DNA of 64,000 nucleotides from an uncultured Bacteroidota bacterium (GCA_903839875.1 CAIMDZ010000039.1:16275-80274), one strand, 5' to 3'; counted from the first letter of the stretch, positions 1 through 9,502 are shown. A program made the numbers and translations. Notes: generated from the letters alone by a model not told the origin.

Positions 1-85
1 AAACATTCGCCACGTGTTACTTGACAAGAATATCTTCACAAAACATCAACATCATGGCAAACAATCCATCCTATTCAATTTATTT

Positions 86-676
86 ATGAAAGCCCTATGC
101 ACCATATTGCTTTTTCTCTTTAGTTATTTCAATGGCAGCGCTCAATATGAAAAGTACAGAGATGATAATTTCCCATTGTTTAAAGAACAGGTAAAGTGTT
201 TTATTGACACTATAAAGAAACACTCTTTGTGGCATGGCGATCACAATGTTTATGTTGCATACATGTACGATGCAGGTGATGACACAAGCGCATTTTGTTT
301 TACTTTATTGTATTTAATGCTGGAAAGTGAAAGTTTTCTGGTAGCAGGAAAGTTCATGTTCACAATTGATACTGATATCCTCCTTGTAAACAATGATGAC
401 AAATACATTAAAAAATGGAAGGAAAAGCACTACATTTTACCATTAGATTCTTTGAAAGAAAAAAGGATCACAGGTAAATTATTTACTTTTGATGGGATAA
501 TTTTTCACTATCAGTCGCCGGACCCACCACGCATATTAGTTTGGTTTGATGGGAAAATTATTCGTAGCAGGGTCTACAAAGGCTATGACAGAGTTCCCGT
601 TAGATTTTCATTATCAGAGGTTTTTTCTGAGCATCCAATGGCTTTACCATTACCGCCCCTTCCTGAAATAAAATAA
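86..676 (+). CDS. Secreted hypothetical protein
   Basis: I do not recognise the family. The ORF track starts at 14, but the internal ATG at 86 gives a clear type I signal peptide (MKALCTILLFLFSYFNGSAQ) with a likely cleavage after SAQ, so 86 is the preferred start (about 196 aa). The mature part is polar with several aromatic residues and no further membrane segment, and it ends in a proline-rich tail (MALPLPPLPEIK). It is probably periplasmic or surface-associated. It is convergent with the downstream regulator gene. It could be genus-specific; nothing in the sequence points to a reaction. Confidence 0.6.
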   Translation: MKALCTILLFLFSYFNGSAQYEKYRDDNFPLFKEQVKCFIDTIKKHSLWHGDHNVYVAYMYDAGDDTSAFCFTLLYLMLESESFLVAGKFMFTIDTDILLVNNDDKYIKKWKEKHYILPLDSLKEKRITGKLFTFDGIIFHYQSPDPPRILVWFDGKIIRSRVYKGYDRVPVRFSLSEVFSEHPMALPLPPLPEIK

Positions 677-717
677 TCTGCCTGGTAGAGCAATGACATT
701 AGGTGGTTCAGCGGTTT

Positions 718-1881
718 TTATTTCAACAAGATATACGTCTCTACGTCCTTATTAGTTATCTTTTTATCAGAAAGAATAATGAGGCGTTCTACCACATTGC
801 GCAGCTCACGGATGTTGCCGGTCCAGTTATATTCCTGCAGCATTGCTACAGCAGCAGGTTCTATTTCCTTTACCGGTTGTTTATATTCCTCACTGATATC
901 TTTCATGAAGTGAGTAATAAGCGCAGGAATATCATCGCGCCTGTCATTGAGCGGTGGCACCTGTATCAGGATAACGCTTAGCCTGTGGTAAAGGTCCATA
1001 CGGAATTTTTTAGCCGCTACTTCTTCCATCAGGTTTTTGTTGGTAGCTGCTATTACGCGCACATCCACCTTTATATCCTTTTCACCACCTACCCTGGTAA
1101 TGCGGCTCTCCTGCAGGGCGCGCAGCATTTTGGCTTGCGCGTCATGGCTCATATCGCCAATCTCGTCCAGGAACAGCGTTCCGCCATTAGCCTGTTCAAA
1201 TTTGCCGATACGTTGTTTTATAGCAGAAGTAAAAGATCCTTTTTCATGACCAAAAAGTTCACTTTCAATAAGTTCTGAAGGGATGGCCGCGCAGTTCACC
1301 TCCACCATCGGTCCGCTGCTCCGGTTACTGAGCTCATGTAAACGGCGTGCTACCAACTCTTTGCCAACACCGTTCGCACCTGTAATAAGTACCCGGGCAT
1401 CAGTTGGGGCAACTTTGGCAATGGTTTCCTGTATGCGCATCATTCCCTCGCTCGCGCCAATCATCTCGTATCCCCTGGATATCCGTTTACGCAGTTGTTT
1501 AGTTTCCGCCACCAGTGATTTCTTATCCATGGCATTGCGCACAGTTATCAGCAGCCTGTTCAGGTCAGGAGGTTTGGATATATAATCGTAGGCCCCTTTC
1601 TTCACCGCATCTACGGCTGTTTCTATATTCCCATGTCCTGATATAACTATGAACGGAGTATCAGGCCGCTCTTCCCTGGCCATTTGCAATACTTCCAGAC
1701 CATCCATTCGCGGCATTTTTATATCGCAGAGAATGCAGTCATAATTGTTTTCTTTGATTTTTTTAGCGCCTTCGGCTCCGTCTGCCGCCTCATCTACAGT
1801 GAAGCCTTCGAAAGTTAGTATCTCACCCAGCGTCTTGCGGATCGCTTTTTCGTCGTCAATAACCAATATACTTTGTGCCAT
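718..1881 (-). CDS. Sigma-54-interacting response regulator lacking the C-terminal HTH
   Basis: This is an NtrC-family two-component regulator of 387 aa. Residues 1-120 form a receiver domain with the acidic pocket DDE at 9-11, the phospho-acceptor Asp53 (CDIKMP) and a conserved KP near 103. Residues about 138-365 are the AAA+ sigma-54 activation domain, with Walker A GANGVGKE (168-175), Walker B GGTLFLDEIGDM and an arginine-finger region. The sigma-54 contact loop reads GSFTSA (215-220) instead of the usual GAFTGA. The protein stops about 20 residues after the AAA+ lid (NKDVETYILLK), so the Fis-type helix-turn-helix of classical NtrC (about 450-480 aa) is absent. It probably activates sigma-54 from solution. 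No partner kinase is adjacent; the NtrY-like kinase at 46-50 kb is a possible partner, which is inference only. Confidence 0.9.
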   Translation of the reverse strand: MAQSILVIDDEKAIRKTLGEILTFEGFTVDEAADGAEGAKKIKENNYDCILCDIKMPRMDGLEVLQMAREERPDTPFIVISGHGNIETAVDAVKKGAYDYISKPPDLNRLLITVRNAMDKKSLVAETKQLRKRISRGYEMIGASEGMMRIQETIAKVAPTDARVLITGANGVGKELVARRLHELSNRSSGPMVEVNCAAIPSELIESELFGHEKGSFTSAIKQRIGKFEQANGGTLFLDEIGDMSHDAQAKMLRALQESRITRVGGEKDIKVDVRVIAATNKNLMEEVAAKKFRMDLYHRLSVILIQVPPLNDRRDDIPALITHFMKDISEEYKQPVKEIEPAAVAMLQEYNWTGNIRELRNVVERLIILSDKKITNKDVETYILLK

Positions 1882-1888
1882 GTGTCTT

Positions 1889-1917
1889 TAAGTTAAAAGT
1901 TAAAAGCAAAAAGTGAC
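1889..1917. repeat. Short A-rich dispersed repeat upstream of a minus-strand start
   Basis: The block AGTTAAAAGTTAAAAGCAAA followed by AAGTGA lies just upstream of the response-regulator start. A close relative sits at 43502-43535, again immediately upstream of a minus-strand start codon. On the transcribed strand both read TCACTTTTTG followed by T-rich blocks. Confidence 0.55.
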
Positions 1918-2099
1918 CTTCAGATCGCTGCTGCCGTTAGTTTGAATTAAGAAGTGCCAATTTACCGATTTATTGGTTTTAAAAACGCCCCGGTGATAGA
2001 ATTGCCTATAAAAGTTGTTTTTATTCTGCAATTTTGTCAGGTGAATTTGTGGCATGTGTTTTGAATGTAGGTACATGTAGTTATTTTAAAACAAAATTT

Positions 2100-2813
2100 A
2101 TGGCAAAAACAATATTTCACCCGGCAAATCAAAGAGGACATGCAAACCATGGCTGGCTGGATGCGCACCATTCTTTCAGTTTTGCAAGCTGGTACGACCC
2201 GACGAAGATCCATTTCGGGGCATTGAGGGTTCTGAATGATGACATAGTATCCGGTGGCCAGGGTTTCGGACGGCATCCGCACGATAATATGGAGATCATC
2301 ACCATTGTCCTCGATGGAACCCTGGAACATAAAGACAGCATGGGCCATACCCAACAAATAATTCCCAATGAGGTGCAGGTAATGAGCGCCGGAACGGGAG
2401 TAACACATAGTGAATACAATCCTGATCCGGTAAAAATTGTAAACCTGCTGCAGACATGGATCTTTCCCAAAGAAAAAAATGTGCAGCCGCGGTATGACCA
2501 GAAAACTTTTCGGGCTGAAGATCGGGTGAATAAACTTCAGGCGCTGGTGTCGCCGATTTACAACGATGATGCAGGATTAAAAATTCACCAGGATGCCTGG
2601 ATATACAGGATCTCTCTGGAGGCCGGAAAAAGCGTGACTCATACTTTACATACAAAAGGCCACGGGGCGTATATCTTCCTGATTGACGGCAAAATAAACA
2701 TAGAAAACCAGATTTTGAATAAAAGGGATGCTTTAGGTATCAGTGAAACTGAAATGTTCGAAATAAAAGCAACCGAAAAAAGTGATGTGCTGATACTTGA
2801 AGTACCGATGTGA
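2100..2813 (+). CDS. Pirin family protein (YhhW-like, quercetinase-type cupin)
   Basis: The N-terminus after the internal ATG at 2100 (HHSFSFASWYDP, FGALRVLNDD) and the block HPHDNMEIITIVLDG are hallmark pirin/YhhW sequences. The cupin metal ligands are visible as HPHDNME, with a further His in TGVTHSEYNP. The family comprises bicupin proteins that bind one metal; some degrade quercetin, and others act as redox-sensing regulators. The length (237 aa) matches the YhhW class. The upstream extension in the ORF track (from 2034) is not pirin-like and was discarded. It is followed by a small iron-sulphur protein and a Nudix hydrolase on the same strand. The cellular substrate cannot be told from sequence. 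Confidence 0.88.
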   Translation: MAKTIFHPANQRGHANHGWLDAHHSFSFASWYDPTKIHFGALRVLNDDIVSGGQGFGRHPHDNMEIITIVLDGTLEHKDSMGHTQQIIPNEVQVMSAGTGVTHSEYNPDPVKIVNLLQTWIFPKEKNVQPRYDQKTFRAEDRVNKLQALVSPIYNDDAGLKIHQDAWIYRISLEAGKSVTHTLHTKGHGAYIFLIDGKINIENQILNKRDALGISETEMFEIKATEKSDVLILEVPM

Positions 2814-2872
2814 TATTGATTGCAGATTCAACTTATTTTGGTATATTTAGATACCCGTTAAAAACTGACTGA

Positions 2873-3097
2873 ATGACCAGACACTATATTAAGGGAGACC
2901 TCACAGTTATATGGAAATCTGAATTGTGCGAGCACTGTACTAATTGCTGGAAGGGGCTGCCGGAAGTTTTCAGTCCGGGCAAAAAGCCATGGATCAACCT
3001 GGATGGGGCAGATGCGGAACGGATCATAGCTCAGGTGAAGAAATGCCCGTCAGGTTCCCTGAGTTATGTGATAACTGACAATAAAGACCGATTTTGA
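2873..3097 (+). CDS. Divergent 4Fe-4S mono-cluster protein, YjdI type
   Basis: A 74-aa protein of the Fer4_19/YjdI family, predicted to carry one [4Fe-4S] cluster. The cysteines are in CEHCTNC (residues about 20-26) and KKCPSG near 62, which matches the family pattern of a divergent single-cluster ferredoxin. Aromatic residues around the cluster (W, PW) are also typical. These proteins are thought to act as small electron carriers, often next to N-acetyltransferases. Its stop codon overlaps the TTG start of the next gene (TTGA), which suggests translational coupling with the Nudix hydrolase. Confidence 0.85.
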   Translation: MTRHYIKGDLTVIWKSELCEHCTNCWKGLPEVFSPGKKPWINLDGADAERIIAQVKKCPSGSLSYVITDNKDRF

Positions 3098-3729
3098 ATT
3101 TTACAGAAAAGATAGAATGGCTTAGGAATCGCTTGCAACAACCATTACCGGGCCGGCCGGCGCAGGAAAGAATGATGGGAAGGGTTGTAAACTCGCCTCA
3201 AAAAGTTCCGGATGATGCAAGACCCAGTGCTGTATTGTGCCTGTTATTCCCCATGAATGAAGAATTGCATCTGCTGCTGATGAAAAGACGCGAAGACAAA
3301 ACAGCACACAGCGGACAAGTAAGTTTTCCGGGAGGCAGCTATGATAGTACAGATGCCGACCTGAAAGCTACAGCCCTTCGGGAGGCCCAGGAAGAATTGG
3401 GTATCATTTCCGGTGAAGTGGATTTGTTAGGCGCTCTGACACCACTGTATATTCCGGTCAGCAATTTTAATGTTTATCCTTTCGTAGGCTATGCCAAAAA
3501 CAGGCCCGAATACAACCTCAGCCACAACGAAGTAGCCTATACGCTTGAAGTGCCGCTTGCCAACCTGCTACAGGCAGACCGAAAGATCGTAACCGAAGTA
3601 ATATCACCCGCCCGGCCCGATATAATCAGGAATGTGAATGCCTATAAACTGGAAGATGGTACTATTATCTGGGGGGCTACTGCGATGATCATTAGTGAGC
3701 TGGAGATTATTCTCGAAGCCGGGTTTTAG
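3094..3729 (+). CDS. Nudix hydrolase, CoA pyrophosphatase (NudL-like)
   Basis: The core carries the NudL/UPF0035 signature: LLLMKRREDKTAHSGQVSFP leading into the Nudix box FPGG...ALREAQEELGI. The family cleaves coenzyme A and acyl-CoA to 4'-phosphopantetheine and 3',5'-ADP using divalent metal bound by the EExxE-like glutamates. The length (211 aa) is normal. The start is TTG at 3094, overlapping the stop of the preceding ferredoxin gene. The next Met (MMGRV) would also retain the Nudix domain, so the start is uncertain. The call rests on the HSGQVSFPGG block, which separates this class from other Nudix enzymes. Confidence 0.88.
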   Translation: MNFTEKIEWLRNRLQQPLPGRPAQERMMGRVVNSPQKVPDDARPSAVLCLLFPMNEELHLLLMKRREDKTAHSGQVSFPGGSYDSTDADLKATALREAQEELGIISGEVDLLGALTPLYIPVSNFNVYPFVGYAKNRPEYNLSHNEVAYTLEVPLANLLQADRKIVTEVISPARPDIIRNVNAYKLEDGTIIWGATAMIISELEIILEAGF

Positions 3730-3794
3730 AAAATTTAGCTTTAAAAAAAAGGGGTATAATTTAGTTTTCGTAAATTTGGGTAAATACATTGGTT

Positions 3795-4037
3795 ATGTCC
3801 ATTCAGCAAATGCAGCAGCAACTTATAGACAATATTAGTACAATTAAGGATGAGAATATTCTGAAGATGCTTGATGAAGAGGTATCCTATTATCTCCGGC
3901 TTAAAGAGGACCTTTCAGAATTATTATCTGAAGAAGATCATAAAGAATTGGTAATGCTGGCCAGCGAGCCGATTGATAAGAACACCATGTCTTTAAAAGA
4001 GTTTAATACCATTATGGACAAATGGCGTATGAAATAA
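3795..4037 (+). CDS. Probable antitoxin of a ParE-type toxin-antitoxin pair
   Basis: A small acidic, helical protein (about 80 aa from ATG 3795; the tracked TTG at 3789 is less likely) with no recognised DNA-binding fold. Its 3' end overlaps the next gene by 16 bp, the arrangement typical of antitoxin-toxin operons. The downstream product is a ParE/RelE-type toxin, so antitoxin is the natural role. The sequence LSEEDHKELVMLASEPIDK resembles short addiction-module proteins in Bacteroidota, but I cannot name the family. A small related-looking protein is encoded convergently just downstream. Confidence 0.6.
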   Translation: MSIQQMQQQLIDNISTIKDENILKMLDEEVSYYLRLKEDLSELLSEEDHKELVMLASEPIDKNTMSLKEFNTIMDKWRMK

Positions 4038-4309
4038 TAATCAATAAGCGGTTTACTAAAAAGTTGCAGGGCGTCCTTGACTACCTCGAACACGAATGGG
4101 GAGTAAGAGTAGCTACAGAATTTTTAGACAAAGTACAATCCAGAATCTTTCGATTACAGACTTTCCCATTTACAGGCACGCTGACCAGTGTACGCAATGT
4201 AAGAAGTACAATCATCACCAGGCACAACAGGATGTATTATCGGATTGTAAAAAACAAAGTGGTGATATTGAATATGTATGATACCAGAAGGAAAAAACGG
4301 AAAGAATAG
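4022..4309 (+). CDS. ParE/RelE-superfamily toxin
   Basis: The 95-aa product has the ParE/RelE fold pattern: a basic N-terminal beta-strand (YEIIINKRFTKKLQ), an alpha-helical hairpin (LDYLEHEWGVRVATEFLDKV) and a C-terminal beta-sheet (MYYRIVKNKVVILNMYDTRRKKRK). This family poisons gyrase (ParE) or cleaves mRNA on the ribosome (RelE). The long helix and the spacing before FPFTGT favour ParE-like activity. It overlaps the upstream antitoxin gene by 16 bp and is probably translationally coupled to it. The pI appears high, in contrast with its acidic partner. Confidence 0.82.
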   Translation: MAYEIIINKRFTKKLQGVLDYLEHEWGVRVATEFLDKVQSRIFRLQTFPFTGTLTSVRNVRSTIITRHNRMYYRIVKNKVVILNMYDTRRKKRKE

Positions 4310-4312
4310 TTT

Positions 4313-4552
4313 CTATTCCTTTGTGTCTATCAGCACCTTCATCATTTTCATCGCTTCTTCATGAGTGTAAAATTCGCCCCTATCCTTTGCTGCATCAATG
4401 TCCTCAAGCTCTTTATTTTCTTGTTCCAGGCTCATTGCTTCTTCTTCCTTTCCGGGAAAAGTAGTTTTCACATAACCTAGCAGTGATTTTTTTTCGGTAG
4501 CGCTAAGTACATGTATATATGAATTTAGCTGCCGTTCAACATTTGCTCTCAT
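4313..4552 (-). CDS. Small acidic protein, possible orphan antitoxin
   Basis: A 79-aa acidic helical protein encoded convergently, starting 3 bp after the toxin gene ends. The C-terminal part (DRGEFYTHEEAMKMMKVLID) resembles the end of addiction-module components that place a helix against a RelE/ParE partner. No toxin gene lies next to it on its own strand. It could be an orphan antitoxin left after loss of a toxin, or a second antitoxin acting on the adjacent toxin. No function is proven by sequence. Confidence 0.5.
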   Translation of the reverse strand: MRANVERQLNSYIHVLSATEKKSLLGYVKTTFPGKEEEAMSLEQENKELEDIDAAKDRGEFYTHEEAMKMMKVLIDTKE

Positions 4553-4632
4553 AAAATAACTGTTTATACAAATTTACCGGAAAAATTAATATTCTCCGTC
4601 CGCCGCACACATTTTTGCCTTTTCACTTCCCC

Positions 4633-7600
4633 TTACATATTCCTCCTATACTGCCCCCCAACCTCAAACAAAGCTTTTGTAATCTGCCCCAGTGAACAGA
4701 ACTTTACCGTTTCCATCAGCTCGGCAAAAATGTTCTTGTTGTGTATAGCCACCTGCTGCAGGTTGTGCAGCATATCACCGCTCTTTGCCTCGCTGCGCTT
4801 CCACAGGTTTTGAACTGTCTGTATCTGGAATTCTTTTTCTTCAGTTGTTGAGCGTATCACTTCTGAAGGAATAATTGTGGGCGACCCCTTGGAACTAAGG
4901 AAAGTATTTACGCCGATAATCGGGAATTCTCCTGTATGTTTCAATGTTTCGTAATAAAGACTCTCCTCTTGTATCTTGCCACGCTGGTACATGGTTTCCA
5001 TAGCGCCGAGTACCCCTCCGCGTTCAGTGATCCTGTCAAATTCAGCCATTACTGCTTCTTCAACAAGGTCAGTTAATTCTTCGATTATGAAAGAACCCTG
5101 CAATGGATTTTCGTTCTTAGCCAGGCCAAGTTCTTTATTGATGATCAACTGTATAGCCATTGCCCTGCGTACACTTTCCTCAGTAGGTGTTGTGATAGCT
5201 TCATCGTATGCGTTCGTATGCAGTGAATTACAGTTATCATAAATAGCGTACAAAGCCTGCAGCGTGGTGCGAATGTCGTTGAAATCTATTTCCTGAGCAT
5301 GTAATGACCGGCCAGATGTCTGTATGTGATATTTGAGCATTTGCGAGCGCTCATTACCCCCATACTTGATCTTCATTGCTTTGGCCCAGATACGGCGGGC
5401 CACACGGCCTATCACACTATATTCAGGGTCTATACCATTGCTAAAGAAAAATGAAAGATTGGGCGCAAAATCATCAATATGCATCCCCCGGCTCAGGTAG
5501 TATTCTACAAACGTAAAGCCATTGGAAATGGTGAATGCCAGTTGCGAAACAGGATTAGCGCCTGCCTCTGCAATATGATACCCGCTTATAGATACTGAAT
5601 AGAAATTGCGTACCTGGTTATCAATAAAATACTGCTGCACATCACCCATCACCCGCAACGAAAACTCAGTAGAGAATATACAGGTATTCTGCGCCTGGTC
5701 TTCTTTCAGGATATCAGCCTGCACGGTACCACGCACGGCTTTCAGGGTATCAACCTTTATCTTATTATACACATCCGCCGGCAATACCTGGTCACCGGTT
5801 ACACCCAGCAGCATTAATCCAAGCCCATCATTCCCTTCAGGTAGAGTACGATCTCTGAATGACGTAACACCTCCCTCTCCTTGGGAGAGGGCCGGGGAGA
5901 GGTCATAATATGGCCGTTCAACTCCCTTCTCTTTAAATATCCCGTCTATCTTTTTGTTTACTTCTTCTTCCAGCCCATTAGCTTTTATATATAACTCGCA
6001 CTGCTGATCAATTGCTGCATTCATAAAGAACGCAGTTATAGTAGGAGCCGGACCATTGATCGTCATGGATACCGACGTCTTCGGATCAGCGAGGTTAAAA
6101 CCGCTGTACAATTTCTTGGCATCATCAAGGCAGCACACACTCACACCCGAGTTGCCCACCTTGCCGTAAATATCCGGCCTGTGATCAGGGTCCTGGCCGT
6201 ACAGCGTCACACTGTCAAATGCAGTACTCAGCCTTTTTGCAGGCAAGCCATGAGATACATAGTGGAAACGCTTGTTGGTACGTTCGGGGCCACCCTCTCC
6301 GGCAAACATACGCGCCGGGTCTTCACCTTCACGCTTGAATGGATAAATACCCGCAGCATACGGAAATTCTCCCGGAAAATTTTCCGACAGCGCCCATTGC
6401 AAAATCTCCCCCCACGCCTCGAAACGCGGTACAGCTACCTTGGGTATCTGCAAGTGAGATAGCGATTCCGTATGTGTCTTTATCTTCAGTTCTTTGTCTC
6501 TTACTTTGTAAGAGTAGTAATCTCCGGTGTACTGTTTTTTCTTTTCTACCCAATTTTCCAGCAGGTGCTTGTTCTTTGGGTCCAGTTCCAACTCCAGTTT
6601 ACCGTAAACTTCCTGCAGCGTTTTTATAAACCGGTCCTTATCATCAACCGCAGTAGCCTGTAATGTCTGGATAGTTTTTTTGATCGAGAATAGTTTTTGA
6701 GCAACGGCACTTTGGTCCTTCGCCCACTTGTCATACTTGCGGTTGTTCTCGGTTATTTCGCTCAGGTAACGGGTACGCGATGGAGGTATGATGTATACCT
6801 TCTCGCTCATCTCATCAGTGATCTTGTAGTTGCTGTGCAGCGGCGCCCCTGTCTTATGTTCCAGCAAATCCATCAGCGACTTATACATCGTATTGGTACC
6901 CGGATCATTGAACTGGGAAGCAATGGTGCCAAACACCGGCATGTCGTCCGACTTTTGTTCAAACAGCTTATGGTTGCGCTGGTATTGTTTCTTTACATCG
7001 CGCAGCGCATCCATTGCTCCCCTCTTGTCAAATTTGTTGATCACAACTATATCTGCAAAATCGAGCATGTCAATTTTCTCCAACTGTGAAGCCGCGCCAT
7101 ATTCCGGCGTCATTACATACATGCTCATGTCGCAATGGTCGGTAATCTGTGTATCACTCTGGCCTATGCCCGAAGTTTCCAGGATAATCAAATCGTATTT
7201 TGCCGCTTTTAAAATGTTTACGGCATCATGAATATATTTTGAAACAGCCAGGTTGCTCTGGCGCGTTGCCATTGACCGCATATATACCCGGTCGTTGCGT
7301 ATGGAATTCATCCTGATACGGTCACCAAGTAAAGCGCCCCCTGTTTTACGTTTCGTGGGGTCTACCGAAATAATACCAATGTATTTATCCTTAAAATCAA
7401 TCAGGAATCTGCGCACCAGTTCATCTACCAGCGAACTTTTACCCGCTCCGCCCGTGCCGGTAATACCCAGTACCGGCGTATGAGTAACCTCAGCCTGCTC
7501 CTTTATCTTTTTAAGTGCCGCCTGTGTTTCAGGCAGTTCATAATAATTTTCAGCAGCCGATATAATACGGGCTATGGATTTTACGTCCTTTTCCACCAAA

Positions 7601-8058
7601 TGATCCACCTCGCCATTCAACTGATTACCCGTAGGATAATCACTTTTTTCCAGCAGGTCATCAATCATCCCCTGTAGTCCAAGAGAGCGCCCGTCGTCCG
7701 GAGAATAAATGCGGGTAATGCCATAATCTTCCAGTTCTTTTATTTCAGATGGCAGTATCACACCACCGCCGCCGCCAAATATTTTAATGTGCCCGCATCC
7801 TGCCTGTTTCAGCAAATCATACATGTATTTAAAATACTCCACATGGCCACCCTGGTAGGAGGTAATAGCTATAGCATTGGCATCTTCCTGTATGGCGCAA
7901 TCCACCACTTCCTGCACACTGCGGTCATGGCCCAGGTGTATCACCTCTGCCCCGCTGGCCTGCATGATACGGCGCATGATATTTATAGATGCATCGTGGC
8001 CGTCAAATAACGAAGCCGCTGTAACAAGACGTATTTTATTCTTAAGAGAATAAGACAT
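4633..8058 (-). CDS. icmF: Fused isobutyryl-CoA mutase (IcmF)
   Basis: IcmF is an adenosylcobalamin enzyme that interconverts isobutyryl-CoA and n-butyryl-CoA, with its G-protein chaperone built in. The order of domains is clear: a B12-binding domain at 8-145 (DGHDASI at 19-25, with His21 as the probable cobalt ligand, and GGGGG near 95-99), a MeaB-type GTPase at about 195-480 (P-loop GTGGAGKSS at 201-209, switch region, NKFD), a linker, and the mutase barrel from about 560 to the end. The sequence is intact over 1141 aa. An extra segment of about 20 residues ([18 protein letters not shown], near 718-738) interrupts the mutase part between RPYYD and LPEGNDGLG. At DNA level it matches a dispersed palindromic repeat (see the repeat entry). 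The role is branched-chain and short-chain acyl-CoA metabolism in the cytoplasm. Confidence 0.93.
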   Translation of the reverse strand: MSYSLKNKIRLVTAASLFDGHDASINIMRRIMQASGAEVIHLGHDRSVQEVVDCAIQEDANAIAITSYQGGHVEYFKYMYDLLKQAGCGHIKIFGGGGGVILPSEIKELEDYGITRIYSPDDGRSLGLQGMIDDLLEKSDYPTGNQLNGEVDHLVEKDVKSIARIISAAENYYELPETQAALKKIKEQAEVTHTPVLGITGTGGAGKSSLVDELVRRFLIDFKDKYIGIISVDPTKRKTGGALLGDRIRMNSIRNDRVYMRSMATRQSNLAVSKYIHDAVNILKAAKYDLIILETSGIGQSDTQITDHCDMSMYVMTPEYGAASQLEKIDMLDFADIVVINKFDKRGAMDALRDVKKQYQRNHKLFEQKSDDMPVFGTIASQFNDPGTNTMYKSLMDLLEHKTGAPLHSNYKITDEMSEKVYIIPPSRTRYLSEITENNRKYDKWAKDQSAVAQKLFSIKKTIQTLQATAVDDKDRFIKTLQEVYGKLELELDPKNKHLLENWVEKKKQYTGDYYSYKVRDKELKIKTHTESLSHLQIPKVAVPRFEAWGEILQWALSENFPGEFPYAAGIYPFKREGEDPARMFAGEGGPERTNKRFHYVSHGLPAKRLSTAFDSVTLYGQDPDHRPDIYGKVGNSGVSVCCLDDAKKLYSGFNLADPKTSVSMTINGPAPTITAFFMNAAIDQQCELYIKANGLEEEVNKKIDGIFKEKGVERPYYDLSPALSQGEGGVTSFRDRTLPEGNDGLGLMLLGVTGDQVLPADVYNKIKVDTLKAVRGTVQADILKEDQAQNTCIFSTEFSLRVMGDVQQYFIDNQVRNFYSVSISGYHIAEAGANPVSQLAFTISNGFTFVEYYLSRGMHIDDFAPNLSFFFSNGIDPEYSVIGRVARRIWAKAMKIKYGGNERSQMLKYHIQTSGRSLHAQEIDFNDIRTTLQALYAIYDNCNSLHTNAYDEAITTPTEESVRRAMAIQLIINKELGLAKNENPLQGSFIIEELTDLVEEAVMAEFDRITERGGVLGAMETMYQRGKIQEESLYYETLKHTGEFPIIGVNTFLSSKGSPTIIPSEVIRSTTEEKEFQIQTVQNLWKRSEAKSGDMLHNLQQVAIHNKNIFAELMETVKFCSLGQITKALFEVGGQYRRNM
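5862..5904. repeat. Dispersed GC-rich palindromic repeat inside icmF
   Basis: A 43-bp block beginning ACGTAACACCTCCCTCTCC and ending GGCCGGGGAGAGGTC. It contains the hairpin CCCTCTCC-TTG-GGAGAGGG. A copy with only three mismatches by eye lies in the intergenic region at 33345-33387. Here it is read in frame as part of icmF ([12 protein letters not shown] on the minus strand). Confidence 0.85.
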
Positions 8059-8218
8059 ATTTAAATTATATTAAAACTGGCTGCAAAGTTACGAAGATAC
8101 TCTGTAGTAGAAAGCCTTTGGCGCAAATGGATGTATGTATGACAAATTCCACTTTTCTCCAATAGCCCCGGCCTTTCCCAAAGGGATGCATTCGCATAGG
8201 CCGATGTCATTTAGTTAA

Positions 8219-8311
8219 GGAAGTCCGGCGGACTTAAATGTGAATAGCCGCCGGTTTCACCGGCGGAAGATCAGCGTAAACACAACCCCGGAGCGGGTTG
8301 AATGTGGATTG
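8219..8311. repeat. Composite triple-hairpin intergenic repeat, copy 1
   Basis: Three successive dyads: AAGTCCGGCGGACTT, GCCGCCGGTTTCACCGGCGG and CAACCCCGGAGCGGGTTG, then AATGTG. The same order occurs at 30221-30310. This resembles REP-type intergenic elements. The region 8059-8450 otherwise holds only further short dyads (for example CCTTTCCCAAAGGG near 8172) and no gene. Confidence 0.8.
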
Positions 8312-8450
8312 GGAAATTCCATAATCGCTTAACTTAAATACATTGCCTTGCTGCCTAAAAAAAATTATTCCAAATGTGGTAAAATATTTTCATAAACACT
8401 ATACAATTTACATAATAGCAATTATATTTGTCCGTATAAAAATTTATAAC

Positions 8451-8936
8451 ATGAAAAAAATACTACTGTTCCTCCTGGTATCTTTCAGTTTTAGTTCAAT
8501 TAGCTTCGGACAGGATTTTTCGTTCGACGAACTGGTAAAAATGAGATCCTATACATATCCGGCGTTCGAAACGTACGTTCACGAAAAAGGCTATAAACTG
8601 AACCACCTTGAGTACAACGAAAGGTGCACGGTTTTCCGGAACGGTAATAATGTTGTTTCCTATTGCCATTACTACGATGATGGTTATTCTTACCACAACC
8701 ACGTAGCTATCAAGTTCGAAACCTCCAGCAAAGCTGAATACGAAAGGTTAAAAACACAGGTAGCTTCCCAGTTACAGTACTACAAAACAAAACTCCGCAG
8801 GTTCACAAACCAGCACTACCTCGAGCATATCTATGTAAATGACGCTATTTCCGTACATCTGTATGATATCTCTTACCGCGACGACGACAAGCCATACTAC
8901 CAGATCGAAATCTTCTCGGTATACGCAGCTTATTAA
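8451..8936 (+). CDS. Secreted hypothetical protein
   Basis: The ATG at 8451 gives a clean signal peptide (MKKILLFLLVSFSFSSISFG, cleavage near SFG-Q), so the upstream extension in the ORF track is rejected. The mature protein of about 140 aa is rich in Tyr and His with alternating strands, and ends IEIFSVYAAY. It has no recognisable catalytic motif. It is probably a small periplasmic or outer-membrane-associated protein. It stands alone between repeat regions and is followed by a good terminator. Confidence 0.65.
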   Translation: MKKILLFLLVSFSFSSISFGQDFSFDELVKMRSYTYPAFETYVHEKGYKLNHLEYNERCTVFRNGNNVVSYCHYYDDGYSYHNHVAIKFETSSKAEYERLKTQVASQLQYYKTKLRRFTNQHYLEHIYVNDAISVHLYDISYRDDDKPYYQIEIFSVYAAY

Positions 8937-8958
8937 TAAACACACACACAATAATTAA

Positions 8959-8988
8959 GGGGTATGGATTAGTTCTATACCCTTTTTT
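8959..8988 (+). terminator. Rho-independent terminator
   Basis: GGGTAT stem, a loop, then ATACCC followed by six T residues, about 22 bp after the stop of the secreted hypothetical gene. Confidence 0.75.
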
Positions 8989-9051
8989 CTGGGGTAAATC
9001 TGCTGATGTGTTAATATTTTGGATCAGGCTTGGGTACAACTATCACCGTCC

Positions 9052-9182
9052 GTTGCCACGCTCGCTTGTACGTTCAGTATTTCTATTGAGCCTCCCCTTA
9101 TTGCGCCAGCAAACCCACCTAACACGCAGCAGAGCAACTCTCATCCTGTTTTTAGGAGGAATACCCGAAGGGGGAGGTGGTT
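9052..9182. repeat. Dispersed intergenic repeat, copy 1
   Basis: Begins GTTGCCACGCTCGCTTGTAC, passes through CCCCTTATTGCGCCAGCAAA and AACACGCAGC, and ends with ATACCCGAAGGGGGAGGTGG. The same ordered blocks occur at 35750-35960. The last block is present in reverse complement at 36392-36437. No coding capacity is apparent; the 88-aa ORF here is not protein-like. Confidence 0.75.
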
Positions 9183-9502
9183 AATTTTATATCCCGCTCT
9201 CAGCTCTGTTTCTTCGCTCTCCCATGATGGGTATTCGGCAAACTACTTTTCTGTTTGTTACAAATGTGCCCTGTTGGCACAGTAATTAGATATGCATCCT
9301 GAAATCCAATTCGGGGTTTTGTAAACTAAATAAATGGGACGATTATTTGATGGTTAGGTTGCATTGGGATGCTTGTGCTGCCAAACCAGGTTTTATCTCA
9401 CAATGAATTTCCCGGATCATTTAAAAAGAATGAAGACTTGAAGTACAACAACCAACCATAATATACTAATTGGCAGATCAAATGATAGTCGTCAGGCATG
9501 GA

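Noticed and set aside
703-1585. Plus-strand ORFs of 92-100 aa
   Set aside because: They are shadows of the sigma-54 regulator gene.
6339-7677. Several plus-strand ORFs of 60-133 aa
   Set aside because: All are antisense shadows of icmF.
9019-9285. 88-aa ORF
   Set aside because: It lies in a dispersed repeat and has no ribosome-binding site or protein-like features.
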